Assembly (NCBI RefSeq): GCF_014192015.1
Contig: NZ_JACHXJ010000004.1
Span: 587,327-651,326, forward strand
Length of the DNA: 64,000 nt
Source of the DNA: Paenibacillus rhizosphaerae
GTDB taxonomy: Bacteria > Bacillota > Bacilli > Paenibacillales > Paenibacillaceae
Direction of reading: 5' to 3'
Below are positions 8,944 through 17,701 of the stretch, in pieces. The notes beneath the pieces were generated by a model. That model searched no databases. It had not been told where the DNA came from and saw nothing but the letters and a program-made list of their open reading frames with translations. How positions within the stretch are numbered: the first letter of the stretch is position 1; every line of letters starts with the position of its first letter. The translations under genes and the position numbers were made by a program.

Positions 8944-9774
8944 TTAATGGAGCAGCATGGGATGACGTTTGGCGGACGGAGCGTAGCCCAGCACCTTTTT
9001 ATACGCGCGGAAAAAAGAAGAATAATCATGGAAGCCGACGGCGGCGGCCGCCGAACTCGCGGAATGGCCCTGAAGCATCAAATTCTGTGCCATTACGACC
9101 CGTTTATGGATGACATAATTGCCGATGGTCGTGCCCGTCGCTCTGCGGAACATTTTGTTCAAATGATGCTTGCTGATGTAAAAGGCGGCGGACAGATCGT
9201 CGAGCGAGACCGATTCGGTAATATGGTCGTTGACGTAAGCGATGATTCGCGGGATCGACGGAGCGGAGGACGGCGTGTCCGAGGTGCCTTTCAGCACATA
9301 GCTGTGGATTAGGATCTGCGACAGCAGCGCCTCGAGGCGGACCCGGAGCGCCAGATCGCGGATGGCGGCATCGGCGTGCCGGGCATCCATCAGCTGCTTG
9401 AAGAAGGAAAACATGACGCGGTTACCGTCGTCCTTGTAATAGATCCCTGCCGGACCGTCATCGGGATGGAAGGGAGACAATAAGGCGGACTGGTTTTCGG
9501 GCGGAAGAAATCCGGGCACAAAATGGAGCGATATCCTTTCATAAGGGATGTCGCTTTCGATTTTTACGCCGTGGAACACGTGTGGGGCGATGAGCAGCAG
9601 GCTGTGCGGTTCCGGTACATAGCGCTTGCCCTCGACCAGGTAGCTGACTTCTCCGGCGATAAAATAGTACACTTCGTAAAAATGGTGGCAATGCAGCGCA
9701 TATTGGTCCGTTTTGCGCCGGTCTGCCGCGTGGTGGAAATTCAATGAGTCGGTATGGATATTCGCGTACAGCAT
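8944..9774 (-). CDS. AraC family regulator with cupin domain
   Basis: This 276-residue regulator has an N-terminal cupin (HCHHFYEVYYFIAGEVSYLVEG, with metal-type histidines) and a C-terminal AraC domain (VSLDDLSAAFYISKHHLNKMFRRATG, SSAAAAVGFHDYSSFFRAYKKVLGYAP). GAGGGGGCG precedes ATG 9774. It shares a ~155-base divergent upstream region with the isomerase/dehydrogenase pair, so it probably controls that pair. The stop lies 24 bases from the stop of the fucosidase gene. Confidence 0.9.
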   Translation of the reverse strand: MLYANIHTDSLNFHHAADRRKTDQYALHCHHFYEVYYFIAGEVSYLVEGKRYVPEPHSLLLIAPHVFHGVKIESDIPYERISLHFVPGFLPPENQSALLSPFHPDDGPAGIYYKDDGNRVMFSFFKQLMDARHADAAIRDLALRVRLEALLSQILIHSYVLKGTSDTPSSAPSIPRIIAYVNDHITESVSLDDLSAAFYISKHHLNKMFRRATGTTIGNYVIHKRVVMAQNLMLQGHSASSAAAAVGFHDYSSFFRAYKKVLGYAPSAKRHPMLLH

Positions 9775-9929
9775 CCGTTCGCCCCCTCAAGCGATGTTGG
9801 GTTTAGTCTACCGAATGACCGCTATATTTGCAATGTTATGGCTTCGATTTACAATGGCGATTCCGGTGTCCGGGACTATAATTAAGGGGAGAATGCACTT
9901 TTGAAATCTTGAAGGAGGGGCCATAATTC

Positions 9930-10685
9930 ATGATTTTAGGCGCACAATTGTATACCGTCCGATCCTTTCTCCAGACCGAAAAGGATATTCGGCGAACATT
10001 GCAAAAAATTGCGGCCATGGGCTATACATCGGTCCAGATTTCGGCCATCGGTTCCATCCGTCCCGAGACGCTTCGCGCGATATGCGACGAGCTGTCGCTT
10101 CAAATCGCTCTGACGCATACGAGTCCGGACCGTATTCTGAACGAAACGGATCAAGTCATCGAGGAGCATCATATTCTGGGCTGCGATTACATCGGCATTG
10201 GATCGATGCCTGATAAGTACCGCGGTCTCGACTGGTACGGGTATTTCGCGGAAGACTTCCGGGAAGCGGCAGGGCGGATCGCCAAGGCAGGCAAGCAGTT
10301 TATGTACCACAACCATCATTTTGAGTTCGAAAAAATCGGCGGCAAGCGCCTCATCGAGCGGCTGGTGGAGGATTTCGCCCCCGAGGAAATGGGCATCACA
10401 CTCGATACATATTGGGTACAGGCGGCCGGCGCCGACGTTTGCGAATGGATCGGCAAGTTAAAGGACCGCCTTCACTGCGTGCATTTGAAGGACATGGCCG
10501 TTCAGGGGACGCAGCAGCTGATGGCCCCCGTCATGGAAGGGAACATGAATTTTCCGGCGATTTTGAAAGCGCTTGAACAAGCGAATACGAAATATCTGCT
10601 GGTCGAGCAGGATGTATGCCAGACGAGTCCGTTCGACTGCCTGCAGACGAGCTATAACAATTTGGCTTCCCTTGGCTACCGCTAA
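9930..10685 (+). CDS. Sugar phosphate isomerase/epimerase (AP_endonuc_2 TIM barrel)
   Basis: The 251-residue protein belongs to the xylose-isomerase-like TIM barrel family used by IolE, IolI and related enzymes. It starts with LGAQLYTVRSFL, typical of this group, and contains QFMYHNHHFEFEK (metal-binding histidines and glutamate), GITLDTYWVQAAG, RLHCVHLKDMA and LLVEQDVC. It has no signal peptide. AAGGAGGGG lies well placed before ATG 9930 and TATAAT occurs at 9877-9882, although I see no good -35. It is followed after 18 bases by a Gfo/Idh/MocA gene; such pairs carry out oxidation-isomerisation of sugars or inositols. Substrate unknown. Confidence 0.88.
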   Translation: MILGAQLYTVRSFLQTEKDIRRTLQKIAAMGYTSVQISAIGSIRPETLRAICDELSLQIALTHTSPDRILNETDQVIEEHHILGCDYIGIGSMPDKYRGLDWYGYFAEDFREAAGRIAKAGKQFMYHNHHFEFEKIGGKRLIERLVEDFAPEEMGITLDTYWVQAAGADVCEWIGKLKDRLHCVHLKDMAVQGTQQLMAPVMEGNMNFPAILKALEQANTKYLLVEQDVCQTSPFDCLQTSYNNLASLGYR

Positions 10686-10703
10686 GGAGAATGGAGGATC
10701 TTG

Positions 10704-11834
10704 ATGTCTAAATTACGGATCGGCGTCATCGGGATGGGCAATATGGGTTCGGACCATGCCAAAAAATTAAACAAGGGCAACGTGCCGGAGGCGGAGCTGA
10801 CCGCGGTGTCGGAAATGGACGGCAAGCGGCTGGAGGACGCCAAAACGTATCTGCAAGGCGATATCGGTTACTTTGCGACTCCGGATGAGCTGATGGACAG
10901 CGGTCTCTGCGATGCCGTGATTATTGCGACGCCGCACTACGACCATCCAAGGCTCGCCATTATGGCTTTTACCAAAGGGCTGCACGTTTTATGCGAAAAG
11001 CCGGCCGGCGTCTATACGAAGCAGGTACGGGAAATGAACGAGAAGGCGCGTGAAAGCGGCCGCATCTTCGGCATGATGTTTAACCAGCGGACCAACCCGA
11101 TGTACCGGAAAATGTATGAACTCGTGCACAGCGGCGAGCTCGGCGCGATTAAGCGGGTGAACTGGATCATTACCGACTGGTATCGGTCGCAGGCCTATTA
11201 TGATTCCGGAAGCTGGCGCGCTACCTGGGCCGGAGAAGGCGGGGGCGTGCTCATCAACCAATGCCCGCACAACATCGACCTCCTCCAATGGATTTGCGGC
11301 ATGCCGGCTCAAGTCCGTGCCTTTTGCCATGAGGGCAAGTGGCATAACATCGAGGTGGAGGATGACGTCACGGCATATATGGAATTCCCGAACGGAGCCA
11401 CGGGCGTATTCGTCACGACAACGGCAGACCTGCCAGGAACGAACCGTCTGGAAATTACGCTGGAAATGGGCAAGCTGGTTTGCGAAAACAATACGCTGAC
11501 GCTGCATAAGCTGAGCCAGAACGAGCGGGAATACTGCTTTACAACGAAGGACGGTTTTGCCAAGCCTCCCGTGGAGGTGTCCGTCATCGAGACGCAGGGT
11601 GACAACAGCCAGCATACGGGCGTCATCGCTTCGTTTGCCAAGGCCGTCCTGGACGGCACGCCGCTGATCGCTGACGGTGAGGAGGGCATCAACAGCTTAA
11701 TGCTGTCCAATGCGATGCATCTGTCCAGCTGGACCGGCGAAACCGTGGAGCTTCCTATCAACGAGGATCTGTTTTTGGAGGAGCTGAATAAGCGGATAGC
11801 GGCGTCGAAACATAAGGTGACTGCTGGTATCTAA
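10704..11834 (+). CDS. Gfo/Idh/MocA family NAD(P)-dependent oxidoreductase
   Basis: The product has 376 residues from ATG 10704, six bases after GGAGG; the codon before it is a TTG. The N-terminal Rossmann fold carries GVIGMGNMGSDHA, and the family motif CEKPAG is at about 95-100. The C-terminal half has the alpha/beta dehydrogenase domain with GGVLINQCPHNIDLLQWICG (lysine/histidine active-site region) and EDDVTAYMEFPNGA. The enzyme probably oxidises a sugar or cyclitol supplied by the island; it forms an operon with the isomerase upstream. Confidence 0.9.
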   Translation: MSKLRIGVIGMGNMGSDHAKKLNKGNVPEAELTAVSEMDGKRLEDAKTYLQGDIGYFATPDELMDSGLCDAVIIATPHYDHPRLAIMAFTKGLHVLCEKPAGVYTKQVREMNEKARESGRIFGMMFNQRTNPMYRKMYELVHSGELGAIKRVNWIITDWYRSQAYYDSGSWRATWAGEGGGVLINQCPHNIDLLQWICGMPAQVRAFCHEGKWHNIEVEDDVTAYMEFPNGATGVFVTTTADLPGTNRLEITLEMGKLVCENNTLTLHKLSQNEREYCFTTKDGFAKPPVEVSVIETQGDNSQHTGVIASFAKAVLDGTPLIADGEEGINSLMLSNAMHLSSWTGETVELPINEDLFLEELNKRIAASKHKVTAGI

Positions 11835-11903
11835 CGTTAGATAAGGTATGGCGGGTTTATAGCTGCAGCGATTGCTGCGGATACAATCCAAATCGCAACA
11901 ACT

Positions 11904-11935
11904 CAAAAGAGCCGACGCTTGCGTCAGCTCTTTTG
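11904..11935. terminator. Bidirectional terminator between convergent genes
   Basis: CAAAAGAGCCGACGC (11904-11918) pairs with GCGTCAGCTCTTTTG (11921-11935) with one mismatch, and each side has a T-rich end. The last three codons and stop of the minus-strand monooxygenase lie inside the stem. Confidence 0.8.
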
Positions 11936-13450
11936 GTTTGTAAACGGAGCGATATGAAAGCGATCGAGGTATGCCTGAATCGCAACGGTATCCTGATTCG
12001 GTTCTGCCAATGCAACGTATCCATCCGGTCTGACCAAAAAAGCCGAATCGGCGTGCATGCCGGCTTTTTTCATGGATGGCGTCCATCCCATTTCATGCAA
12101 GGGGATGCCTGTCGTTTCGCTGAGCCGGCGCAGACTTTGCGTTGCCTGGCCATACACATGCAGCTGCCAATCGATGGATTGCAGCGGAGCGAAGTTATCC
12201 TCATGGGCGGTCTGAATCCAGGGCAGACGGTCGCCGCCGTGAACGGAACCGGAAGCACCGCTGCTCAGCATGCTGTCCCGGTAACGGATCTGCGTTTGCG
12301 ACAGCCGTTGGAAGGCCATTTTTCGTATAGGCGGGACGTCCAGAAGCAGGGGGACGATATGGGGAATGACCATGTCCTGAACCAGGGACGTCATGATTCC
12401 GCCACCCACGATCGATTGGAACAACCGGTCTGTGGTGGCCACGAGCGTCCGGGCAAAAGCAATCCGCTCCGTCTCGTAAGAATCGAGAATGCCGGCGTCC
12501 GCTTTGTCCAGAAGCACCGCGGCAAGCTTCCAGCCCAGATTCACGGCGTCCCCAATACCGGTATTCATGCCTTGCCCTCCGACCGGGCTGTGCACATGGG
12601 CCGCGTCCCCGGCGATAAAGACCCGTCCCTTGCGGAAGTGCTCGCATACCCGGTGGTGGCTTTTATAAGTCGAATACCAGTTTACCTGGCTGACCTTAAC
12701 TGCTGTATTTCGCTCCACATAAGGAATCAGAGGCTCCAGATCCGCGGGCACTCCCTGATTCAGGATCTTAGGCGGAATCAGTCCGATGAGCCGGACCTGT
12801 CCGCTCGTGCGGATCGGGAAGACCAGACAGAATCCTTCTTCAAAAAAGTTCATGGTCACGTTTGTCACGGGCGCTTTGCTCCCCACATCAGCCACAAAAA
12901 ACATCTGTTCATACGTTCCCCCGGGAAACTCCAGTTCCATCTCCTTGCGGACCGTACTATGTGCGCCATCGCATCCGCAAATATAGGCATACGCCTGTTC
13001 CTCTTGGAGCCCTTGCCGGGTCGTAACGGCGTGCACCGTCTCAGCCTCTTCCTGAAGGGAAACGAGTTCGGTATTCCATTCCACAGGGATTCCTTTGGAA
13101 CGGAGATGCTCGATGAGGAGGGCTTCATGCTCGTCCTGGGGCAGGCTGAGTACAAAGGGATAAGGACTGATTTCTTCTCCAAAATCACCAAAGTTGATGG
13201 TTCCTTTGAGCTTTCCATTCTTCATAATTTGGGCGGTATGCATCGGGATGCCGCGCTGCACAAATGAATCCGCTATGCCGAACTGCCGGTAGAACTCCAG
13301 GGTTCTGGCATGAACGACCATGGCTCTGGAGGCTTCTCCCGGTCCGGAGCGTTGATCGATGATCCGAAAAGGGATTCCCTGCTTCTCCAGGGCCAGAGCC
13401 AATACCAGACCGGTCGGACCGGCGCCGACAATCAATACCTGAGGTTGCAT
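11924..13450 (-). CDS. FAD-dependent aromatic-ring-type monooxygenase (group A flavoprotein)
   Basis: The 508-residue protein shows all three signatures of the p-hydroxybenzoate hydroxylase family: the dinucleotide fold VGAGPTGLVLALAL at 8-20, the CGCDGAHSTVR segment (the DG motif) around 160, and AGDAAHVHSPVGGQGMNTGIGDA (GD motif) near 285. A C-terminal ~120-residue extension resembles the thioredoxin-like tail of phenol and pentachlorophenol hydroxylases. It should insert one oxygen into an aromatic or polyketide substrate with NAD(P)H; no neighbour reveals which. AAAGGAGG precedes ATG 13450. The gene is transcribed alone. Confidence 0.88.
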   Translation of the reverse strand: MQPQVLIVGAGPTGLVLALALEKQGIPFRIIDQRSGPGEASRAMVVHARTLEFYRQFGIADSFVQRGIPMHTAQIMKNGKLKGTINFGDFGEEISPYPFVLSLPQDEHEALLIEHLRSKGIPVEWNTELVSLQEEAETVHAVTTRQGLQEEQAYAYICGCDGAHSTVRKEMELEFPGGTYEQMFFVADVGSKAPVTNVTMNFFEEGFCLVFPIRTSGQVRLIGLIPPKILNQGVPADLEPLIPYVERNTAVKVSQVNWYSTYKSHHRVCEHFRKGRVFIAGDAAHVHSPVGGQGMNTGIGDAVNLGWKLAAVLLDKADAGILDSYETERIAFARTLVATTDRLFQSIVGGGIMTSLVQDMVIPHIVPLLLDVPPIRKMAFQRLSQTQIRYRDSMLSSGASGSVHGGDRLPWIQTAHEDNFAPLQSIDWQLHVYGQATQSLRRLSETTGIPLHEMGWTPSMKKAGMHADSAFLVRPDGYVALAEPNQDTVAIQAYLDRFHIAPFTNQKS

Positions 13451-14000
13451 GATCGCTGCCTCCTTTTTTGGAGCTTATGTGTACATTATAGTTTTTACCC
13501 TTCGAAACGCCATCAACAAAAGGGCTGATTGTGATCAGTAAGCGGCACAAATCGGTGGAGTGTTCAGGGAGCTGGGGAATATGTTTGCAAGCTGGGGCTG
13601 TTAAATCAGATTATATCTCGGAAGAGAGAACCATCAATGCTTTTTTAATGTGAAATGAGAGACTGCTGAAGCTGGTCGGTATTATTACTGGCCTGAAAAC
13701 TTTGGTCAGTGCCTGGAAGCAAGCGCGGCATAACAAGAAAAACCACCGGAATTAGGTTGGGAGCCTAGCAATCGGTGGTTTTTCGGTTCTTGAACATGAA
13801 CTCCAGTTTCACGGTGAAACCCGGCGGTGGCGGGTCTATAATAGAGCAATGGGAAAGACTGTCGAGACATTCCCGACAGTCTTGAGCATCCTTTGTGAAT
13901 GCTTCTTTGTACATTTCTCATATAGAAGGATGTACATAGCCTTCTATGGTGCAGAAATACAGTTCGCTTTCAAGCAGCAGTCTATCATCATCCGGAACTG
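13451..14000. other. Intergenic region, no convincing gene
   Basis: About 550 bases without a supported gene. It holds a terminator-like hairpin (13738-13783) and another short hairpin, GACTGTCG/CGACAGTC (about 13857-13882). A stop-bounded run ending at about 13755 reads LVGIITGLKTLVSAWKQARH and could be the tail of a decayed gene, but it has no start or ribosome site. Confidence 0.5.
13738..13783. terminator. Terminator-like hairpin in gene-free stretch
   Basis: AAAAACCACCG (13738-13748) pairs perfectly with CGGTGGTTTTT (13773-13783). It works as a terminator in either direction, yet no intact gene ends here, which suggests loss of a gene. Confidence 0.6.
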
Positions 14001-14378
14001 TTATTTTGCAAAAGAATAAACGAGGTTCCAATTTACTCCGAACTTATCAGTTAATACAGCAAGAAATGCGCCAAAAAAGGTCTTTTGCAGTTCAGAATCC
14101 ACTTTTCCGTCAGTCTGAAATGCTTCGTATACCTTCTTGATTTCCTCTTCATGATCGAACTGCAGGTAGATTCGATGATTCCCGCCACGGGCAACCGGAT
14201 AACCCGCGGTCGCAGAGTCCGCAAATTGAATCAAAGAATGGTCTAACTGAAAATGAGCGAACGTGGCTTTGTCTTCATTTTTGTTGAGGATCTTTACTTC
14301 TCCGTCCAACACTTCTTGATAGAACTTTAATGCTTCATCACAATTGTCTACGATTACCAACGGGGATACCGATTTCAT
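14001..14378 (-). CDS. VOC (glyoxalase/bleomycin-resistance fold) protein, PhnB-like
   Basis: This 125-residue protein starts SVSPLVIVDNCDEALKFYQEVLDGEV, the usual beginning of PhnB/YycE-type VOC proteins, and ends DKFGVNWNLVYSFAK, a common end of this group. ATFAHFQLDHSLIQFAD and YLQFDHEEEIKKVYEAF match the paired beta-alpha-beta units. GGAGGAG precedes ATG 14378. Enzymatic role cannot be assigned. It is divergent from the sigma factor gene, with a ~300-base region between them in which I see only the ECF-type promoter described separately and no supported gene. Confidence 0.82.
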   Translation of the reverse strand: MKSVSPLVIVDNCDEALKFYQEVLDGEVKILNKNEDKATFAHFQLDHSLIQFADSATAGYPVARGGNHRIYLQFDHEEEIKKVYEAFQTDGKVDSELQKTFFGAFLAVLTDKFGVNWNLVYSFAK

Positions 14379-14676
14379 TTTTACTCCTCCAATTTAGAAT
14401 TTGATTTAAGGACCTAAAGACGACGATGATTTAGAACCCGTGTTGACTTTTGCCTTCCGGGCTATCGATCATTGTGCAGGGACGACAAACAGTCAAGTGT
14501 CTGCTATGACAGGGCCATTCATTGGCGCGTGCCACTTTTAAATCCCTCCTTGTTCATAATTTCCGGGACACCAATGGGCGCATCACCTATTGACCGGTTT
14601 CCCTTGTCACTAACTATGTCGTAAACGCATGAGAAAACGTGACCGATGGATCGGAAAAAGTTTTTTTGATCAACTT

Positions 14677-14703
14677 CGTCACATTTACAGAATTTCTTAC
14701 GAC
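14677..14703 (+). promoter_or_regulatory. Candidate ECF41-type autoregulatory promoter
   Basis: CGTCACA (14677-14683) and CGAC (14700-14703) are separated by exactly 16 bases. As I recall it, the pattern reported for ECF41 sigma factors is TGTCACA-N16-CGTC; each half differs by one base. It lies 43 bases before the start codon of an ECF41-type sigma gene, the usual place for autoregulation. Confidence 0.6.
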
Positions 14704-14746
14704 AAATAAGTAAATTAAAAAGAAACGAAGAGAGGGATTGTGGCCT

Positions 14747-15634
14747 ATGAACGATCACACCTGACTTGTTGAACAATTCGAGGCGCATCGGAATCATTTG
14801 CAGGCGGTAGCTTACCGGATGCTCGGATCACGGAGCGAAGCAGATGACGCTGTACAGGAGTCATGGATCCGTCTTGTCCGCTCAGATACAGGCGAAGTAG
14901 AAAATATGGGAGGATGGCTGACAACCATCGTATCGAGGGTTTGTCTGGATATGCTTCGATCACGCAAGTCGCGGCGTGAAGAGCTTGTGACGGCTAGCGC
15001 ACCTGAACCGGTTACAGGTCAACAAGTCGGAGGCGATCCCGAGCACGAAGCGCTGATGGCTGACTCCGTCGGTCTTGCGATGCTCGTTGTCCTCGAGAAA
15101 TTGAAACCTGCTGAACGCATTGCGTTCGTGCTTCACGATATATTCGCCTTGTCTTTCTCGGAGATCGCTCTCATTATTGGGTGTAACGAGGCCGCGGCAA
15201 GACAGCTTGCGAGCCGCGCACGTCGCCGTGTCAAGGGTGCCGGGTCGACTTCGGAAATTGCGGAGCTTCAGCGAAAAAGGGAGCTTGTGGATGCATTCCT
15301 CGCCGCGTCGCGCAACGGAGACTTTGAGAAACTGCTCTCGGTATTGGACCCGAATGTCGTACTCCGAAACGACCCTGCATTCGCGCCAGTCGCCAGTGTG
15401 CCGGTTGTTCACGGTTCGGAGGCCGTGGCCAAGCAAGCCAATCAATTTGCCGCTCGTGCCCGTGGCATGAAGACGGTGCTTGTGAACGGATCGGCAGGCG
15501 TCATCGCGGGTCAAGTGGATCAACCGATCTTCATTCTCGAATTTACGGTTGTGGATGGCAAGATCACCGAGATCGACATGATTGCCGATCAGGCAAGCCT
15601 TCGCGGGCTAGACATCGCCGCTTTGAACAATTGA
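14747..15634 (+). pseudogene. ECF41-type RNA polymerase sigma factor with TGA at codon 6
   Basis: From ATG 14747 (AGAGGG upstream) the frame reads MNDHT, then TGA at 14762-14764, then LVEQFEAHRNHLQAVAYRMLGSRSEADDAVQESW without further stops to 15634. Related proteins begin with a tryptophan or similar residue at this point, so a TGG to TGA change is the simplest reading. Sigma region 2 (SRSEADDAVQESWIRL) and region 4 (FSEIALIIGCNEAAARQLASRARRRV) are intact, followed by a SnoaL-like C-terminal domain (about 165-290), the hallmark of ECF41. Internal initiation at TTG 14798 would remove the start of region 2. Readthrough, restart, mutation or a base-call error are all possible. Confidence 0.75.
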
Positions 15635-15713
15635 AATTACTGTTGCCCCATTGTAGGCATAAGCTTCTTGTTGAATCGTCCTTAGAGCATACCCAGGAAT
15701 ACAAGCTTCATAG

Positions 15714-15738
15714 AAAAAGGCGGCCATACACGGCCGCC
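15714..15738 (-). terminator. Terminator at the end of the minus-strand operon
   Basis: GGCGGCC (15719-15725) pairs with GGCCGCC (15732-15738). Read on the minus strand the stem is followed by TTTTT, so it ends the Tat-protein/GDPD/ugp transcript; it may also stop transcripts from the sigma gene. Confidence 0.75.
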
Positions 15739-15753
15739 TTCCTCATTTTAACT

Positions 15754-16833
15754 TTAATCCTGTAGCGCCTGCTCTGGCAGGAGTCGGTCAAACGCGTAGA
15801 TGCTGGCGAGCCGGTTAGGCGTAAAGGCGGACGCAAAGCCAAAGCACAGCTCGGCCTTCTGTGGATGCCTGATGTCCGGAATCCGGATTGACATCCCCTC
15901 AGGCTCCCGGTAAGTCAGCTCCGGAGCGGTAAGAATCAGCTGCCGGTCCACGACCTCCCCGGTACTCAGCTTCACGACGGTGATGTACGTATTGCCGGTG
16001 CCCTCTACTGATCCGGCCGAACCGTAGGCGCTGCCCTCCAGGAGATACAGGTAACCGCCATAGGAGGCGAAGCCTTGGAACGTGCCAAGGGAAGGCTGGA
16101 GGACGTCCGCCACCGGCTCGTAGCTATGCTGCTTAACTTTCTCCAGCTCAAAGACGCCAAAATGGAAGGCTCCGTTCAGACGGTAACGCATCGTCAGCAG
16201 TCCATTCGCCTGGTCGATATGGACCGTCGTCCGGTCGGCACCGGGAATCAGCCGGTACTTCTCCAGTTCCGGCGACGCCGGCGTCAGGATGGCGCCGTCC
16301 TGGAAGGCGAACCGGGTCAGCTGCGTTCCCCAGCCGCTGCCCGACTCCGTTACCGAGTCGGTCTCCGTCCATAAGTAGGCCTGCGACCCGTCCGCCTCCA
16401 CGCCGATCTGCACGCCGTGGCCAAATCCCTTCAGGAACATGTGCCCCAGCTCGTTTCCGTTCATATCCAGCTGGGTTAGGGCCAGATCGCCGCTGCTGGA
16501 GCGGGCGGCTCCGCTTACCGGCGCCGTTTCGCCGGGGAGCTGCTGTCCGCCGGCCATGAGCTGAACGGTATAAATCCGCCCGTTCGCATTATCGATGGCA
16601 AAGGACTGAAGCACGGTCCCGTTGTGCAGCGGCTTCTCGCGGATCACTTCCTTCGCCTCCTGCGACAGGTCGAACATTTTGGACTTCAGCGGCGACGGCT
16701 GCGCATGGGCGCCGGAAGCGGAGAGAGGCAGGAGGGCGGCGATCAGGAAGCCTGCCGTTAATTTCATGAGTGTGCGGCGGGCCAATCCCCGCACGGCTGA
16801 GCGGCTGTCAATTTTCGAATGATCCATGGACAT
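15754..16833 (-). CDS. Tat-exported protein resembling actinobacterial 'teichoic acid biosynthesis protein C'
   Basis: The product has 359 residues from ATG 16833 (GGAGG upstream, short spacing; ATG 16827 is the alternative). The N-terminus carries a twin-arginine signal, ARRTLMKLTAGFLIAALLP, ending near SGAHA. The mature part has repeated beta-rich segments, e.g. LHNGTVLQSFAIDNANGRIY, GLGHMFLKGFGHGVQIGVE-like text and AYLWTETDS, matching what I remember of Streptomyces proteins carrying that name and of phage-baseplate-named relatives; a propeller fold is likely. The biochemical role is unknown. It is the last gene of the cluster with TarJ-like, Ugp-like and GDPD genes, which supports a role in handling teichoic-acid-like polymers outside the membrane. 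Confidence 0.6.
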   Translation of the reverse strand: MSMDHSKIDSRSAVRGLARRTLMKLTAGFLIAALLPLSASGAHAQPSPLKSKMFDLSQEAKEVIREKPLHNGTVLQSFAIDNANGRIYTVQLMAGGQQLPGETAPVSGAARSSSGDLALTQLDMNGNELGHMFLKGFGHGVQIGVEADGSQAYLWTETDSVTESGSGWGTQLTRFAFQDGAILTPASPELEKYRLIPGADRTTVHIDQANGLLTMRYRLNGAFHFGVFELEKVKQHSYEPVADVLQPSLGTFQGFASYGGYLYLLEGSAYGSAGSVEGTGNTYITVVKLSTGEVVDRQLILTAPELTYREPEGMSIRIPDIRHPQKAELCFGFASAFTPNRLASIYAFDRLLPEQALQD

Positions 16834-16870
16834 CAATCCTCCAATCAAGGGTTGGGATGAAACCGGACAT

Positions 16871-17659
16871 TCACGGCTGCGGCATGAAACTTGCAGGTGA
16901 GAGATCCATCTGTTCCCGAATCCGCATCGCCGGAAGCGGGTTGTTCACTGTCATCAGCAGGGAACCGCAGCCAAGCGCGTAGTAGACCTGCTGGTCGTCG
17001 TCCGGGCAGTAGCACCACGGCAGAATGCCCAGATCTTCGTATTCCTTCACCCGGGCAGGCGTCAGCAGCTTCATGCTGAGCCCCACCGCCCACATTTTCG
17101 AAATTGTCCCTTCGGGACCCGGAACATAGTTGTGCATCTGCTCACCGGGAAAGCCCTGCGTCTTAAGGCCATGCTTGTCGTGGATATGCGCTAGAACCGT
17201 GGCGTCAAAGCTGGTAAACACGCACCGGTGAAGTTCCCCCCTAGATGCGAGCTGGACAATGGCGGCGTCCGCGGTTTCCAGAGCCCGTTCGTCCGGTTTG
17301 ATCTCCACGTTCAGCAGGACGTCCGGATAGGAGGCGATCAGCTCGCAGAATTCCTCGAAGGTCGGAACTTTGAGTCCCTCGAACACCTTGCCGAACCAGC
17401 CGCCGGCGTCCAGACGCTTCAGCTCCTCCAGCGTATAATCGCCGACCGGACCCGACCCGTCCGTCGTCCGGTCGACGGTGGCGTCATGGATAACTACCAC
17501 GACGTCGTCGCGGGTCATGCGCAGGTCCAGCTCCAGCATATCGACGCCGAGATCCAGCGCTTGTTGAAACGACAAAAGCGTATTTTCCGGATAAGCGGAC
17601 TTCCAGCCGCGATGTCCGGACACCACGATGGACTGCAGCTGCTGCAAATGTTCTAGCAT
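16871..17659 (-). CDS. ugpQ: Glycerophosphodiester phosphodiesterase, cytoplasmic UgpQ type
   Basis: The 262-residue protein has the GDPD catalytic set: the first histidine-arginine in VSGHRGWKSAYPENT (with the metal-binding glutamate in PENT), the acidic pair in MLELDLRMTRDD, and the second histidine in VVVIHDATVDRTTDGSG. It lacks a signal peptide and so acts inside the cell, splitting glycerophosphodiesters to sn-glycerol-3-phosphate and an alcohol. AAGGAGG precedes ATG 17659. It lies 42 bases after a UgpB-like binding protein gene, matching the ugpBAECQ grouping known from enterobacteria. Confidence 0.9.
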   Translation of the reverse strand: MLEHLQQLQSIVVSGHRGWKSAYPENTLLSFQQALDLGVDMLELDLRMTRDDVVVVIHDATVDRTTDGSGPVGDYTLEELKRLDAGGWFGKVFEGLKVPTFEEFCELIASYPDVLLNVEIKPDERALETADAAIVQLASRGELHRCVFTSFDATVLAHIHDKHGLKTQGFPGEQMHNYVPGPEGTISKMWAVGLSMKLLTPARVKEYEDLGILPWCYCPDDDQQVYYALGCGSLLMTVNNPLPAMRIREQMDLSPASFMPQP

Positions 17660-17701
17660 ATGGCAGTGTACCTCCTTGTTATTGGCGGGAATGGGATCAC
17701 G

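Noticed and set aside
13706..13921. A 71-codon minus-strand frame between the monooxygenase and VOC genes
   Set aside because: It runs through a terminator hairpin and has no recognisable protein or ribosome site.
14519..14797. A 92-codon minus-strand frame opposite the sigma gene start
   Set aside because: It overlaps the sigma promoter and start, has no ribosome site and no family I recognise.
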